Assembly: GCF_000725885.1 (NCBI RefSeq)
Contig: NZ_JODR01000001.1
Coordinates: 186,001 to 250,000 of the forward strand
DNA length: 64,000 bases
Origin: Streptomyces albus subsp. albus
GTDB taxonomy: Bacteria > Actinomycetota > Actinomycetes > Streptomycetales > Streptomycetaceae
Direction of reading: 5' to 3'
The position numbers and the translations under genes were made by a program. Below, piece by piece: positions 18,272-27,577 of this stretch. Positions within the stretch are counted from its first letter, which is position 1, and every line of letters begins with the position of its first letter. Under the pieces are notes generated by a model. The model had not been told where the DNA came from, made no database searches, and worked only from the letters and a program-made list of their open reading frames with translations.

Positions 18272-19736
18272 GCTCCGCCACCGCGGCATCGTGCCCCAGC
18301 GGCCCGTGCTCCAGTCGCAGCTCCAGCAGGTGCTTGTACGCCCGGCCCACCGCGGGGCCCGGCTTGATGCCGAGTTCCCGCATGATGTCGTTGCCGTCCA
18401 GATCGGGACGGATCGCGTCCAGCTCCTCCTGCTCCTTGAGCCGCGCGATGCGCTCCTCCAGCCCGTCGTACGCCCGGGAGAGGGCCTGGGCCTTGCGCTT
18501 GTTCCGCGTGGTGCAGTCCGAGCGGGTCAGCTTGTGCAGCCGCTCCAGCAGCGGGCCGGCGTCCCGTACGTAGCGGCGCACCGCCGAGTCCGTCCACTCG
18601 CCGGTGCCGTAGCCGTGGAAGCGCAGATGCAGCTCGACCAGCCGGGAGACGTCCTTGATCATCTCGCTGGGGTACTTGAGCGCGGTCAGCCGCTTCTTCG
18701 CCATCTTGGCGCCTACCACTTCATGGTGGTGGAAGGAGACCCTGCCGTCCTTCTCGAACCGCCGGGTCTTCGGCTTGCCGATGTCGTGCAGCAGTGCCGC
18801 GAGCCGCAGCGTCAGGTCGGGACCGTCGTCCTCCAGGTCGATGGCCTGGTCCAGCACGGTCAGTGAGTGCTCGTAGACGTCCTTGTGCCGGTGGTGCTCG
18901 TCCCGCTCCAGCCGGAGCGCGGGCAGCTCGGGCAGCACCCGCGCGGCGAGCCCGGTGTCCACCAGCAGCCGCAGCCCCTTGCGGGGCCACCGCCCCAGCA
19001 GCAGCTTGTTGAGCTCGTCCCGCACCCGCTCCGCGGAGACGATCTCGATCCGGTCCGCCATCTGCGTCATGGCGGTCACGACCTCCGGCGCCAGATCGAA
19101 GTCGAGCTGGGCGGCGAACCGCGCGGCCCGCATCATCCGCAGCGGGTCGTCGGAGAAGGAGGACTCCGGCGTCCCCGGCGTACGCAGCCGGCGGGCGGCC
19201 AGGTCCTCCAGGCCGCCGTGCGGATCGACGAACTGCTTCTCCGGCAGCGCGACGGCCATCGCGTTGACCGTGAAGTCGCGGCGGACGAGGTCCTCCTCGA
19301 TGGTGTCGCCGTAGGAGACCTCCGGCTTGCGCGAGGTGCGGTCGTACACCTCCGACCGATACGTCGTCACTTCCAGGACAAAGTCCGACTTCTTGATCCC
19401 CACGGTGCCGAAGGCGATACCGACCTCCCACACCGCGTCCGCCCACGGCCGCACGATCCGCAGCACGTCCTCGGGCCGCGCGTCGGTGGTGAAGTCGAGA
19501 TCGTTGCCGAGCCGGCCCAGCAGCGCGTCCCGTACCGAGCCGCCGACCAGCGCCAGGCGGTACCCGGCCTCCCGGAAGCGGCGTGCGAGCTCGTCCGCCA
19601 CCGGCGAGACCCGCAGCAGCTCGCTGACGGCACGCCGCTGCACCTCGCTCAACTGCTCGGCCACCGGACGGTCGGCTGGCGGCGTCGAGGGCGCGGCGGA
19701 GGGCTTGTCCTGGCTGTCACTCATGGCGTTCGGCAC
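18237..19736 (-). CDS. cca: CCA tRNA nucleotidyltransferase
   Basis: A 499-residue class II nucleotidyltransferase that builds or repairs the tRNA 3' CCA end. The head domain has LVGGSVRDALLGR (about 62-74) with the metal-binding DLDFTTDARPED (about 79-90), RRDFTVNAMA follows, and RMMRAARFAAQL (about 192-203) marks the neck. The C-terminal half holds an HD domain: ALLHDIGKPKTR (about 306-317) and FHHHEVVGA. I use GTG 19736 (VPNAMSD); ATG 19724, four codons later, is equally possible, as neither has a clear ribosome binding site. It converges on and overlaps the MFS gene. Confidence 0.95.
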   Translation of the reverse strand: MPNAMSDSQDKPSAAPSTPPADRPVAEQLSEVQRRAVSELLRVSPVADELARRFREAGYRLALVGGSVRDALLGRLGNDLDFTTDARPEDVLRIVRPWADAVWEVGIAFGTVGIKKSDFVLEVTTYRSEVYDRTSRKPEVSYGDTIEEDLVRRDFTVNAMAVALPEKQFVDPHGGLEDLAARRLRTPGTPESSFSDDPLRMMRAARFAAQLDFDLAPEVVTAMTQMADRIEIVSAERVRDELNKLLLGRWPRKGLRLLVDTGLAARVLPELPALRLERDEHHRHKDVYEHSLTVLDQAIDLEDDGPDLTLRLAALLHDIGKPKTRRFEKDGRVSFHHHEVVGAKMAKKRLTALKYPSEMIKDVSRLVELHLRFHGYGTGEWTDSAVRRYVRDAGPLLERLHKLTRSDCTTRNKRKAQALSRAYDGLEERIARLKEQEELDAIRPDLDGNDIMRELGIKPGPAVGRAYKHLLELRLEHGPLGHDAAVAELRKWWAAQQQG

Positions 19737-19890
19737 AGCAGCACAGGGTACGTTGCCACGGCCCGGCGCGGTGCGCCCGTGCCCGGGGGAGGCCCGGCGG
19801 ACGCATTGGTGATCTTGTAAGGGACGGCGCGGCACTTCCGCCCTCCGGGCATCGTTACCATCAGGGATCCAGAACGGGGACCGCACCACC

Positions 19891-19970
19891 AGTACGGCAT
19901 CGAGTACGGCATCAGTACGGCAGCACAAATCCGCACGATCCAGTACGGCACCACCCAGTACGGCACCACC
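19891..19970. repeat. AGTACGGCA repeats upstream of the DUF6049 gene
   Basis: Five copies of AGTACGGCA at 19891, 19903, 19914, 19942 and 19957. The last two belong to a perfect 15-bp tandem duplication (19941-19955 and 19956-19970). The block lies in the 265-base gap between cca and the DUF6049 gene. Possible operator array or slippage product. Confidence 0.75.
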
Positions 19971-20001
19971 CAGCACCAATCGACGACGGACAGACGACGG
20001 G

Positions 20002-22491
20002 ATGGACGAGCGCGTGGCCGAGGCGGCTGAGAGGCAGGCTCCCCCTGGCCGGAGGGGGACGAACCGCTGGAGGCGCCGCGCCACGGCGCTCCTCCTCGCC
20101 GCGCTCCCCGCCCTCGGGAGCACCCTCCCGGCGGCGGCCCCCGCCACCGCGGCGCCCGCCTCCCCGACGGCCGCACAGAGCACCACGGCCCAGTCCGCGG
20201 CCCACCGCGCCACCACGCAGGCGGCGGCCGGCCGGACGGCCGCCACAACAGCCGCTGCGGCGCTCCAGGGCACCGGCTCCCGCAGCGCCCGCGTCTCCGT
20301 GAACGAGGTCACCCCCGCCGTCCCCGCGGCCGGCGACACCCTCACCCTCAGCGGCACCGTCACCAACACCAGCGGCAGCACGCTGAGCCACCTGGAGATC
20401 GCCCCCCGAATCGGCCCCACCCTCGGCTCCCGCAGCGCCATCGAGCAGGCCGGGCGCCGGCAGGGCTATCTGTCCAGCGCCGACGGCACGGAGGTGTCCG
20501 GCGGGCACCGGGTGAAGCTCTCCGGGCTCGCCCCCGGCATCACGAGGTCCTTCGCGCTGAAGATCCCCGTCAGCGATCTGCACCTGGGGGCCGACGGCGT
20601 CTACCAGCTCGGCGTCTCCCTCACCGGGCAGACCCGCACCCGCCCATACCCGCAGGTGCTCGGCATCGGCCGCACCTTCGTGCCCTGGCACAAGAAGAAC
20701 ACCGCGTCCCGGACGCGGATCACCTACCTGTGGCCGCTGATCTCCAAGCCGCATGTGACCGCCCGCACCCAGTCCGACGAGCAGCAGACGCCGGTCTTCC
20801 GCGACGAGTCGCTGGCCAAGGAGCTGGCCCCCGGCGGGCGCCTCCAGGAGATGCTCGAACTCGGCAAGGACCTGGACGTCACCTGGGTGATCGACCCCGA
20901 CCTGCTGGCGAGCGTCGACATGATGGCGGGCCGCTACCGGGTGCTCAAGCCCGGGGGCACCCCGGACGACACCGTCGCCGGCAAGGGCCAGGAGTACGCG
21001 CAGCACTGGCTCGACGAGCTCCAGCGGGCGGTCCGCGGCAAGGACGTCGTCACCCTGCCGTTCGCCGACCCCGATCTCGCCTCGCTCGCCCACCGCGGGA
21101 CGACCGTGCGCGGCGCGCTCGGTTCGCTGAGCCACGCCACGACGCTGGCCCGGAACACGGTCGAGACGGTGCTCCACGTGAAAGCGAACACCGACTTCGC
21201 CTGGCCCTACGAGGGCGCCGTGGACACCTCCGTCGTGGACGTGGCCACCTCGGCCGGGGCCCACAACGTCATCGCCCGCAGCGACAGCGTCCGCGACCCG
21301 GGCCTCTCCTACAGCCCGACGGCCGCCCGGCCCATCGGCAGCGGCACCACCGCGCTGGTCGCGGACGCCCGGCTGTCCACCGCCTTCGAGGGCGACCTGT
21401 CCCGGGCGGGCGCCTCCTCGCTGGCCGTGCAGCAGTTCCTGGCGCAGTCGCTGGCGCTCGCCGACCAGGCGCCCTCCCGTACCCGCAGCATCGTCGTCGC
21501 CCCGCAGCGCATGCCGAGCGTCTCGCAGGCGCAGGCGATGGCGGCCGGTGTGAAGGCGCTCAGCGACAGCAGCTGGGCGGGCACCGCCGACCTGACGGAC
21601 GCCGCGGAGGCCACGCCCGACCCGCGCGCCCAGCGCCGGATGCCCGCCCCGTCCTCCTACCCCGCCTCGCTGCGCCGCAGCGAGCTGCCCACCGCCGCCT
21701 TCGAGCAGGTCCGCAAGACGAAGGAGGGGCTGGACGACTTCAAGGCGATCCTCGACACCCCCGAGCGCGTGATGCCGCCCTTCAGCACCGCCATAGACCG
21801 TGAGGTCTCCAACGCCTGGCGGGACCACAGCGGAAGCGCACGCGACTACCGCGACTCCGTGGAGGAGTACCTGCTGGAGCTGCGCGGTGCGGTGAAGCTG
21901 ATCAAGAAGTCGGACATCACGCTCTCCGGCCGTGAGGCCACCATCCCCGTGACGGTCCAGAACAACCTCGCCCAGGGAGTGGACGGGCTCGTCCTGGAGC
22001 TGCGCTCCAGCCGGGTCGGTCTCGATGTGGGCGACCGCAAGCGGGTCAAGGTCGACGGGGAGCACACCCAGTCCCTGAAGTTCGACACCACCGCCAAGAA
22101 CAACGGCCGCGCCTACGTCTACGCCCAGCTCTACACCGAGGACGGCGAACCGTACGGCAAGGTGATGCGGTTCCAGGTGAACGTGACCTCCATCACCTCC
22201 ACCGTGCTGCTGGTGATCGCCGGCGGAGTGCTGCTGATCGTGCTGGCGGGCATCCGGATGTACACCCAGCGCAAGCGCTCCGGCCCGGCACCGGACCCGG
22301 ACGCACCCCTGGAGGAGCCGGACGGCGAGGAAGACGGCGACGGCAAGGACGGTGACGCCCCCGCCGAGGAGCCGGACGAGGACCGGCAGGAGAAGGCCGA
22401 CGGCACGGCCACGGCCGGGTCCGGCGAGGGGGACGACACCGTACGGGAAAACGACAACCCCCCGGCCACGGGTGAGAAAGTGGACCGTTGA
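20002..22491 (+). CDS. DUF6049 family secreted/membrane-anchored protein
   Basis: An 829-residue protein. A twin-Arg-rich N-terminus (about 17-27) and hydrophobic segment (28-50) form a signal peptide. A large extracellular part follows, including a beta-sandwich (about 95-215) and an alpha/beta region (about 235-590) with WVIDPDLLASVD and TLPFADPDLASLAHRG, which resembles a deacetylase-type barrel without clear catalytic residues. One helix at about 734-753 anchors it, and an acidic cytoplasmic tail ends the protein. The gene is just 5' of murJ, an order shared with Mycobacterium (Rv3909-Rv3910), suggesting a role in lipid II export or envelope growth; this is inference. Confidence 0.85.
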   Translation: MDERVAEAAERQAPPGRRGTNRWRRRATALLLAALPALGSTLPAAAPATAAPASPTAAQSTTAQSAAHRATTQAAAGRTAATTAAAALQGTGSRSARVSVNEVTPAVPAAGDTLTLSGTVTNTSGSTLSHLEIAPRIGPTLGSRSAIEQAGRRQGYLSSADGTEVSGGHRVKLSGLAPGITRSFALKIPVSDLHLGADGVYQLGVSLTGQTRTRPYPQVLGIGRTFVPWHKKNTASRTRITYLWPLISKPHVTARTQSDEQQTPVFRDESLAKELAPGGRLQEMLELGKDLDVTWVIDPDLLASVDMMAGRYRVLKPGGTPDDTVAGKGQEYAQHWLDELQRAVRGKDVVTLPFADPDLASLAHRGTTVRGALGSLSHATTLARNTVETVLHVKANTDFAWPYEGAVDTSVVDVATSAGAHNVIARSDSVRDPGLSYSPTAARPIGSGTTALVADARLSTAFEGDLSRAGASSLAVQQFLAQSLALADQAPSRTRSIVVAPQRMPSVSQAQAMAAGVKALSDSSWAGTADLTDAAEATPDPRAQRRMPAPSSYPASLRRSELPTAAFEQVRKTKEGLDDFKAILDTPERVMPPFSTAIDREVSNAWRDHSGSARDYRDSVEEYLLELRGAVKLIKKSDITLSGREATIPVTVQNNLAQGVDGLVLELRSSRVGLDVGDRKRVKVDGEHTQSLKFDTTAKNNGRAYVYAQLYTEDGEPYGKVMRFQVNVTSITSTVLLVIAGGVLLIVLAGIRMYTQRKRSGPAPDPDAPLEEPDGEEDGDGKDGDAPAEEPDEDRQEKADGTATAGSGEGDDTVRENDNPPATGEKVDR

Positions 22492-22529
22492 CGCATCCGG
22501 GCGAGCAGGGGCAGGGGTAGGTAGCGACG

Positions 22530-24998
22530 ATGAACGCGCCGTATGGCGACGACCGGGGCCACGCCCCCGGTGACGGCTCTGGCCAGCCGGAAGACCCGTA
22601 CGCGCGGGACGCGTACGGCCGTGACCCGTACGAGGACCGCGCCCCCTCGCCCCAGGACCCCCAGCCGTGGCAGCACCACCCCCAGGGCGGGCAGCAACCC
22701 CGGACCGCGCAGCCCCAGGGGCAGTACCCGCAGAACGGGCCCGCGCAGGGGCAGGGCCCGCACGCTCAGCCCGGGCCTCAGCCGCAGCAGCCGTACCACG
22801 ACCAGCGGCCTCACCAGGGGCAGCAGCCGTACCGGGGGCAGCAGGGCCAGAGCCAGAGCCAGAGCCAGGGCCAGGGGCAGCCGCAGGACCGGCAGCCGTA
22901 CTCGGCGCAGGGTTACCGGGGTGAGCAGTACCCGCAGGCACCGCAGACCGCCCAGACGCCACAGGCCCCCCGGAGCCCGCAAGCCCCCCAGGCGCCCCAG
23001 CAGGGTGACGCCTTCGCACATCTGTACCGCGATCAGGGCCACCCGCAGCCCCAGCAGCCCCACCCGCCCCAGCAGTCGCGCCCCTCCCCGTACCAGCAGC
23101 AGCAGAACCCGCAGTACCCCCAGAACCCGCAGCACGCCCAGGCGCCCCACCACGGCCGGCGGCCCGCTCCCGCACCGCAGGGCACCCCCGCCACCCAGGT
23201 CACGCAGCCCCTCCAGGCCGTGCAGCCCCCGCAGCCGTACCCGCCGGAGCCCGGCGCGCCCGGCGCCGCCGAGGAGCCGTCGGCCCAGACGGTCAATCTC
23301 GGCACCGTCCCCGGCAAGGAGCCGGAGGCCCCGGCCGAGGGCGCACCGGACTCCGGGAAGGGCGGCGGAGGCGGCCTCCTCAAATCCAGCGCGATCATGG
23401 CCGCGGGCACGATGGTGTCCCGGCTGACCGGGTTCGTCCGCTCCGCGATGATCGTCGCGGCACTCGGCGCCTCCGCCCTCGGCGACAGCTACCAGCTCGC
23501 CATCACCCTTCCGACGATGCTGTACATCCTCACCGTCGGCGGCGGCCTCAACTCCGTCTTCGTGCCGCAGCTGGTGCGGTCCATGAAGGAGGACGACGAC
23601 GGCGGCGAGGCGTACGCGAACCGGCTGCTGACGCTGGTCGCGGTGATCCTGGGGGTGATGGCGGCGGCTGCGGTGTTCGCGGCGCCGCTGCTGGTGCGGA
23701 TGATGTCGGTCAAGCTGGCCGGCGATCCCGCCGCCAACGAGGTCACCGTCACCTTCGTGCGCTACTGCCTGCCCTCGATCTTCTTCATGGGGATCCACGT
23801 GGTGATGGGCCAGGTGCTCAACGCGCGCGGACGGTTCGGGGCGATGATGTGGACGCCCGTCCTGAACAACATCGTCATCATCGCCACCATCAGCATGTTC
23901 CTGTGGGTCTACGGCTCGGCCGCGACCTCGCGTCTGAACGTGACCACCATCCCGCCGGAGGGCGTGCGGCTGCTGGGCGTCGGCACCCTGCTGGGGCTGG
24001 TCGTCCAGTCGCTGGCCATGTTCCCGTACCTGCGGGCCGCCGGCTTCCGCATCCGGCCGCGCTTCGACTGGCGCGGTCACGGCCTGGGCAAGGCCGCGAA
24101 GCTGGCCAAGTGGACGATCCTGTTCGTCCTCGCCAACCAGGCCGGCGTCCTGGTCGTCTCGCAGCTGTCCACGTGGGCGGGCGACACGGCCGCCCGGAAC
24201 GGCGACCCGGGCACCGGCTACATCGCCTACTCCAACGCGCAGCTCATCTGGACGATGCCGCAGTCGATCATCACGGTCTCCGTGATGGCGGCTCTGCTGC
24301 CCCGCCTCTCCCGTGCCGCGGCGGACGGCGACCCCGGCGCCGTCCGCGACGACATCTCCCAGGGCCTGCGCAACTCGGCCGTCGCCATCGTCCCGATCGC
24401 CTTCGGCTTCGTGGCGCTGGGCATCCCCATGTGCACCATGATCTACGGCTCGGCGGGCGTGGACGCGGCCCGTTCCATGGGGTACATGCTGATGGCGTTC
24501 GGCGTCGGGCTGATCCCGTACTCGGTGCAGTACGTCGTCCTGCGTGCCTTCTACGCCTACGAGGACACGCGCACCCCGTTCTTCAACACGGTCATCGTCG
24601 CGGCGGTCAACGCAGCCGCCTCCGCCCTGTGCTTCCTGCTGCTGCCCGCCCGCTGGGCGGTCATCGGCATGGCCGCCTCCTACGGGCTCGCCTACCTCAT
24701 CGGGGTCGGCATCGCCTGGCGGCGGCTGCGCGACCGGCTCGGCGGCGACCTCGACGGGCGCCGGGTCGTCCGTACGTACATCCGGCTCGCGGGCGCCAGC
24801 ATCCCGGCCACGCTTGCCGCCGGCGCCGCAGCGTGGGGCATCACCCGTGCCCTGGGCAGCGGCACCTTCGGTTCGATCGCCGCGCTCATCGGCGGAGGGA
24901 TCGTTTTGGGCGCGGTTTTCGTCCTAGCGGCGAAGCGCATGCGGATCGCGGAGATGACAGCCATGCTCGGCATGGTGCGCGCCAGACTCGGCCGATGA
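22530..24998 (+). CDS. murJ: MurJ lipid II flippase with long Gln/Pro-rich N-terminus
   Basis: An 822-residue MVF/MviN-family protein. Residues 1-280 are low complexity (Gln, Pro, Gly, with repeated PQ and QGQ units) and presumably cytoplasmic and disordered. The membrane core from about 283 has some fourteen helices; SRLTGFVRSAMIVAALG (about 296-312), PTMLYILTVGGGLNSVFVPQ (about 329-348) and the charged VLRAFYAYEDTRTPFFNT (about 670-687) are MurJ hallmarks. It flips lipid II outward for peptidoglycan synthesis. Unlike mycobacterial MviN it has no attached pseudokinase; that is encoded by the next gene. It follows DUF6049 by 38 bases, probably in one operon. Confidence 0.94.
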   Translation: MNAPYGDDRGHAPGDGSGQPEDPYARDAYGRDPYEDRAPSPQDPQPWQHHPQGGQQPRTAQPQGQYPQNGPAQGQGPHAQPGPQPQQPYHDQRPHQGQQPYRGQQGQSQSQSQGQGQPQDRQPYSAQGYRGEQYPQAPQTAQTPQAPRSPQAPQAPQQGDAFAHLYRDQGHPQPQQPHPPQQSRPSPYQQQQNPQYPQNPQHAQAPHHGRRPAPAPQGTPATQVTQPLQAVQPPQPYPPEPGAPGAAEEPSAQTVNLGTVPGKEPEAPAEGAPDSGKGGGGGLLKSSAIMAAGTMVSRLTGFVRSAMIVAALGASALGDSYQLAITLPTMLYILTVGGGLNSVFVPQLVRSMKEDDDGGEAYANRLLTLVAVILGVMAAAAVFAAPLLVRMMSVKLAGDPAANEVTVTFVRYCLPSIFFMGIHVVMGQVLNARGRFGAMMWTPVLNNIVIIATISMFLWVYGSAATSRLNVTTIPPEGVRLLGVGTLLGLVVQSLAMFPYLRAAGFRIRPRFDWRGHGLGKAAKLAKWTILFVLANQAGVLVVSQLSTWAGDTAARNGDPGTGYIAYSNAQLIWTMPQSIITVSVMAALLPRLSRAAADGDPGAVRDDISQGLRNSAVAIVPIAFGFVALGIPMCTMIYGSAGVDAARSMGYMLMAFGVGLIPYSVQYVVLRAFYAYEDTRTPFFNTVIVAAVNAAASALCFLLLPARWAVIGMAASYGLAYLIGVGIAWRRLRDRLGGDLDGRRVVRTYIRLAGASIPATLAAGAAAWGITRALGSGTFGSIAALIGGGIVLGAVFVLAAKRMRIAEMTAMLGMVRARLGR

Positions 24999-25132
24999 AA
25001 TCCGGGCGGGAAACCGGCGCATACAACCATCATTCGCCCCCGCGTGTCGTGCATAGCGGCGAGGTGTAGGCACAATTGTTTTCGGTCGTTCCCCGAGGGA
25101 ACGGCGCAACGGATGGGGAGGCAGGAACGACG

Positions 25133-27493
25133 GTGGCGGAACGGAGCACAGCCGCTGTCGACGTGGCCGAGACCAGCGGCATGAACGGCACGCCGCTGCC
25201 CGCCCGCCTGGGCGGGGCCACGAGCGACGGTGCGACGGACGCGACGAACGGACACAGCCGCGGCACCGGGGCCCCCGCTCCCGCGGCGCCCACGCCCATC
25301 CCCTCCGGCACCGCTTTCGCGGCACTTTCCAGAGACGCCGGCGACTCCACACCACCCGATGAGACCAGCGCCCAGGATCCCGCCGGCGCCGGTGCCGGAC
25401 ACAGCTCCGGCAAGACCGTCGGCCCCGAGGACGGCAGCTCCGCCCACACCGGCCCCAAGAGCACCACCACCGCCACACCCACCCCCGCCGCACCCCGCGC
25501 CGACAACCCGGCCGGCAAGGACCGGCCCGCCGACGACAGCACGGACACCGCGGACACCGCGGACGCCACCGGTGCTTCCGGTGAGGAGGGCGGCGGCGGC
25601 AGCGCCGACGCCGGAGACAGCGCTCCGAAGAACGGCGGTGCCGCCGAGCAGCCAAAGCCGGACGCCGAAAAGGACAGTGCCGCAAAGGACAGCTCCGAAA
25701 AGCCGGACCCCGAGCAGAGCGGCGCCAAGAAGGGCGACAAGAGCGACGCAGCCAACGCCAGCGCCCCGGCCGGAACCTCCCCCGAAACATCCGCCACCGC
25801 CTCCGCCAAGGACGCAGACGGCGACACGGACAGCGACACGGACCGGAACGACGCGGACAGCGACTCCGCCGACGCCACCGGGAAGAGCTCCCCCGACGAG
25901 GAGGCCGGCTCGCGGAAGGACTCCGGAAAGTCCGCCGCGTCGCCTGCGGCCGTCGAACTGCGGGTGCCCGAACTGCACAGCGGCCACAAACTCGCCCGCC
26001 GCTACCGCCTGGAGGAGTGCGTCACCCGGCTCGACGGCTTCAGCAGCTGGCGGGCCGTCGACGAGAAACTCCGCCGGGCCGTGGGCGTCCACGTCCTTCC
26101 CGCCGGGCACTCCCGCGCCCGCCAGGTGCTCTCCGCCGCCCGCTCGGCTGCGCTGCTGGGCGACCCCCGGTTCGTGCAGGTCCTCGACGCGGTCGAGGAG
26201 GACGACCTCGTCTACGTCGTGCACGAGTGGCTGCCCGACGCCGTCCCGCTCAGCGAGGTGCTGACCACCCGCCCGCTGGAGGCGCACGAGGCCTACCAGC
26301 TCGTCGGCCAGCTCTCCCAGGCGCTCGCCGCGGCGCACCGCGAGGGCCTGGCACATCTGCGGCTGAACCCGACGTGCGTCCTGCGCACCGGGATGGGCCA
26401 GTACCGCATCCGCGGGCTCGCCGTGAACGCCGCGCTGCGCGGGGTGACCAGCGAGAACCCCCAGCGCGACGACACCGAGGCGATCGGTGCCCTGCTGTAC
26501 GCGGCGCTCACCCAGCGCTGGCCGTACGAGGAGGACGCGCACGGTCTGCCGGGGGTCGGCTCGCTCGACATGAGCACCCTCGCCGCGCCCGAGCAGGTCC
26601 GCGCGGGCGTCCACCGGGGGCTGTCCACGCTGGCCATGCGCGCGCTGGTCAACGACGGCGCCACCGCCTCCCGGCAGGAGCAGCCCTGCACCACGCCGGA
26701 CGAGCTGGCCAAGGCCGTCTCGGCCCTGCCGCGCATCCGCCCGCCGGAGCAGGCGTTCCCCGTGCCCCCGCCGTTCCCGCGCGCGGCCTACCAGCAGGGC
26801 GCCGCGCAAGGAGCCGGCGGCGCCGCGGGCCGGGCGGCCACCGCTCCGCGTGCCGAGCCGCCGACGCCGCCCACGCTGCCGGGCCGTACCGGCAAGGTCC
26901 TCAAGTGGGGCGTCTCCGCGCTGCTGATCGCCGCGCTCGGGCTGGGCAGCTGGCAGATCGCCGACGCGCTGTTGTCGTCCGACACACCGGAGAAGAAGAC
27001 CACCAAGAACGTCCAGGCGCACGACACGTCCGCGCACGACACGGGCAAGCCGATCAAGATCGAGGACATCAAGGACTTCGACCCGCAGGGCGACGGCTCC
27101 GAGAACCCGGACAAGGTCGGCGACGCGATCGACGGCAAGCCCGGCACCTACTGGCTCACCAGCAAGTACATCGGCCACGCGGACTTCGGCAATCTCAAGT
27201 CCGGCGCGGGCCTCATCCTGGACCTGGGCAAGGCCCGGCAGGTGAGCAGCCTCAAGGTCGACTTCATCGGCAAGACGTCGGTGAGCTTCCTGGCCGCGCC
27301 CAGCAGCGTGACGAGCATGCCGACGTCGCTGGGCAGCTTCAGCAAGGTCACCAGCGGCTCGGGCGAGCACGTCACCCTGAAGGCGAAGAAGCCGATCAAG
27401 ACCCGCTTCGTACTGGTGTGGCTCACCAAGCTCCCCCTCTCCGAGGACGGCAACTACCGTGGTCGCGTCACGGAGGTCCAGGTCCTCAGCTGA
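25133..27493 (+). CDS. Membrane pseudokinase with extracellular beta-sandwich (MviN-associated)
   Basis: A 786-residue protein. Residues 1-280 are acidic and Ser/Thr/Asp-rich, likely disordered. A kinase-like fold spans about 284-540 but lacks key residues: no glycine loop, no VAIK lysine, HLRLNPTCVL in place of HRDLKPxN, and RGLAV instead of DFG, so it should be inactive. A single helix lies at about 590-612, and the extracellular C-terminus (about 640-786) resembles a discoidin/galactose-binding sandwich (AIDGKPGTYW). This layout equals the C-terminal half of Mycobacterium MviN. The GTG at 25133 is chosen (AGGA nine bases upstream); a TTG at 25076 is less likely. Confidence 0.88.
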   Translation: MAERSTAAVDVAETSGMNGTPLPARLGGATSDGATDATNGHSRGTGAPAPAAPTPIPSGTAFAALSRDAGDSTPPDETSAQDPAGAGAGHSSGKTVGPEDGSSAHTGPKSTTTATPTPAAPRADNPAGKDRPADDSTDTADTADATGASGEEGGGGSADAGDSAPKNGGAAEQPKPDAEKDSAAKDSSEKPDPEQSGAKKGDKSDAANASAPAGTSPETSATASAKDADGDTDSDTDRNDADSDSADATGKSSPDEEAGSRKDSGKSAASPAAVELRVPELHSGHKLARRYRLEECVTRLDGFSSWRAVDEKLRRAVGVHVLPAGHSRARQVLSAARSAALLGDPRFVQVLDAVEEDDLVYVVHEWLPDAVPLSEVLTTRPLEAHEAYQLVGQLSQALAAAHREGLAHLRLNPTCVLRTGMGQYRIRGLAVNAALRGVTSENPQRDDTEAIGALLYAALTQRWPYEEDAHGLPGVGSLDMSTLAAPEQVRAGVHRGLSTLAMRALVNDGATASRQEQPCTTPDELAKAVSALPRIRPPEQAFPVPPPFPRAAYQQGAAQGAGGAAGRAATAPRAEPPTPPTLPGRTGKVLKWGVSALLIAALGLGSWQIADALLSSDTPEKKTTKNVQAHDTSAHDTGKPIKIEDIKDFDPQGDGSENPDKVGDAIDGKPGTYWLTSKYIGHADFGNLKSGAGLILDLGKARQVSSLKVDFIGKTSVSFLAAPSSVTSMPTSLGSFSKVTSGSGEHVTLKAKKPIKTRFVLVWLTKLPLSEDGNYRGRVTEVQVLS

Positions 27494-27577
27494 TCCCGTC
27501 CCGCAACGGGACGGGGGCCGGCCGGGGCCGCGGGCGCCGCTTCCCTCCGTGGACGCGGCAGGGCGAGGGGAGGGCTG

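Noticed and set aside
21174..21187. A parS-like sequence in the DUF6049 gene (GCTCCACGTGAAAG)
   Set aside because: Three mismatches to the 14-bp consensus, including in the left half; chance match is likely.
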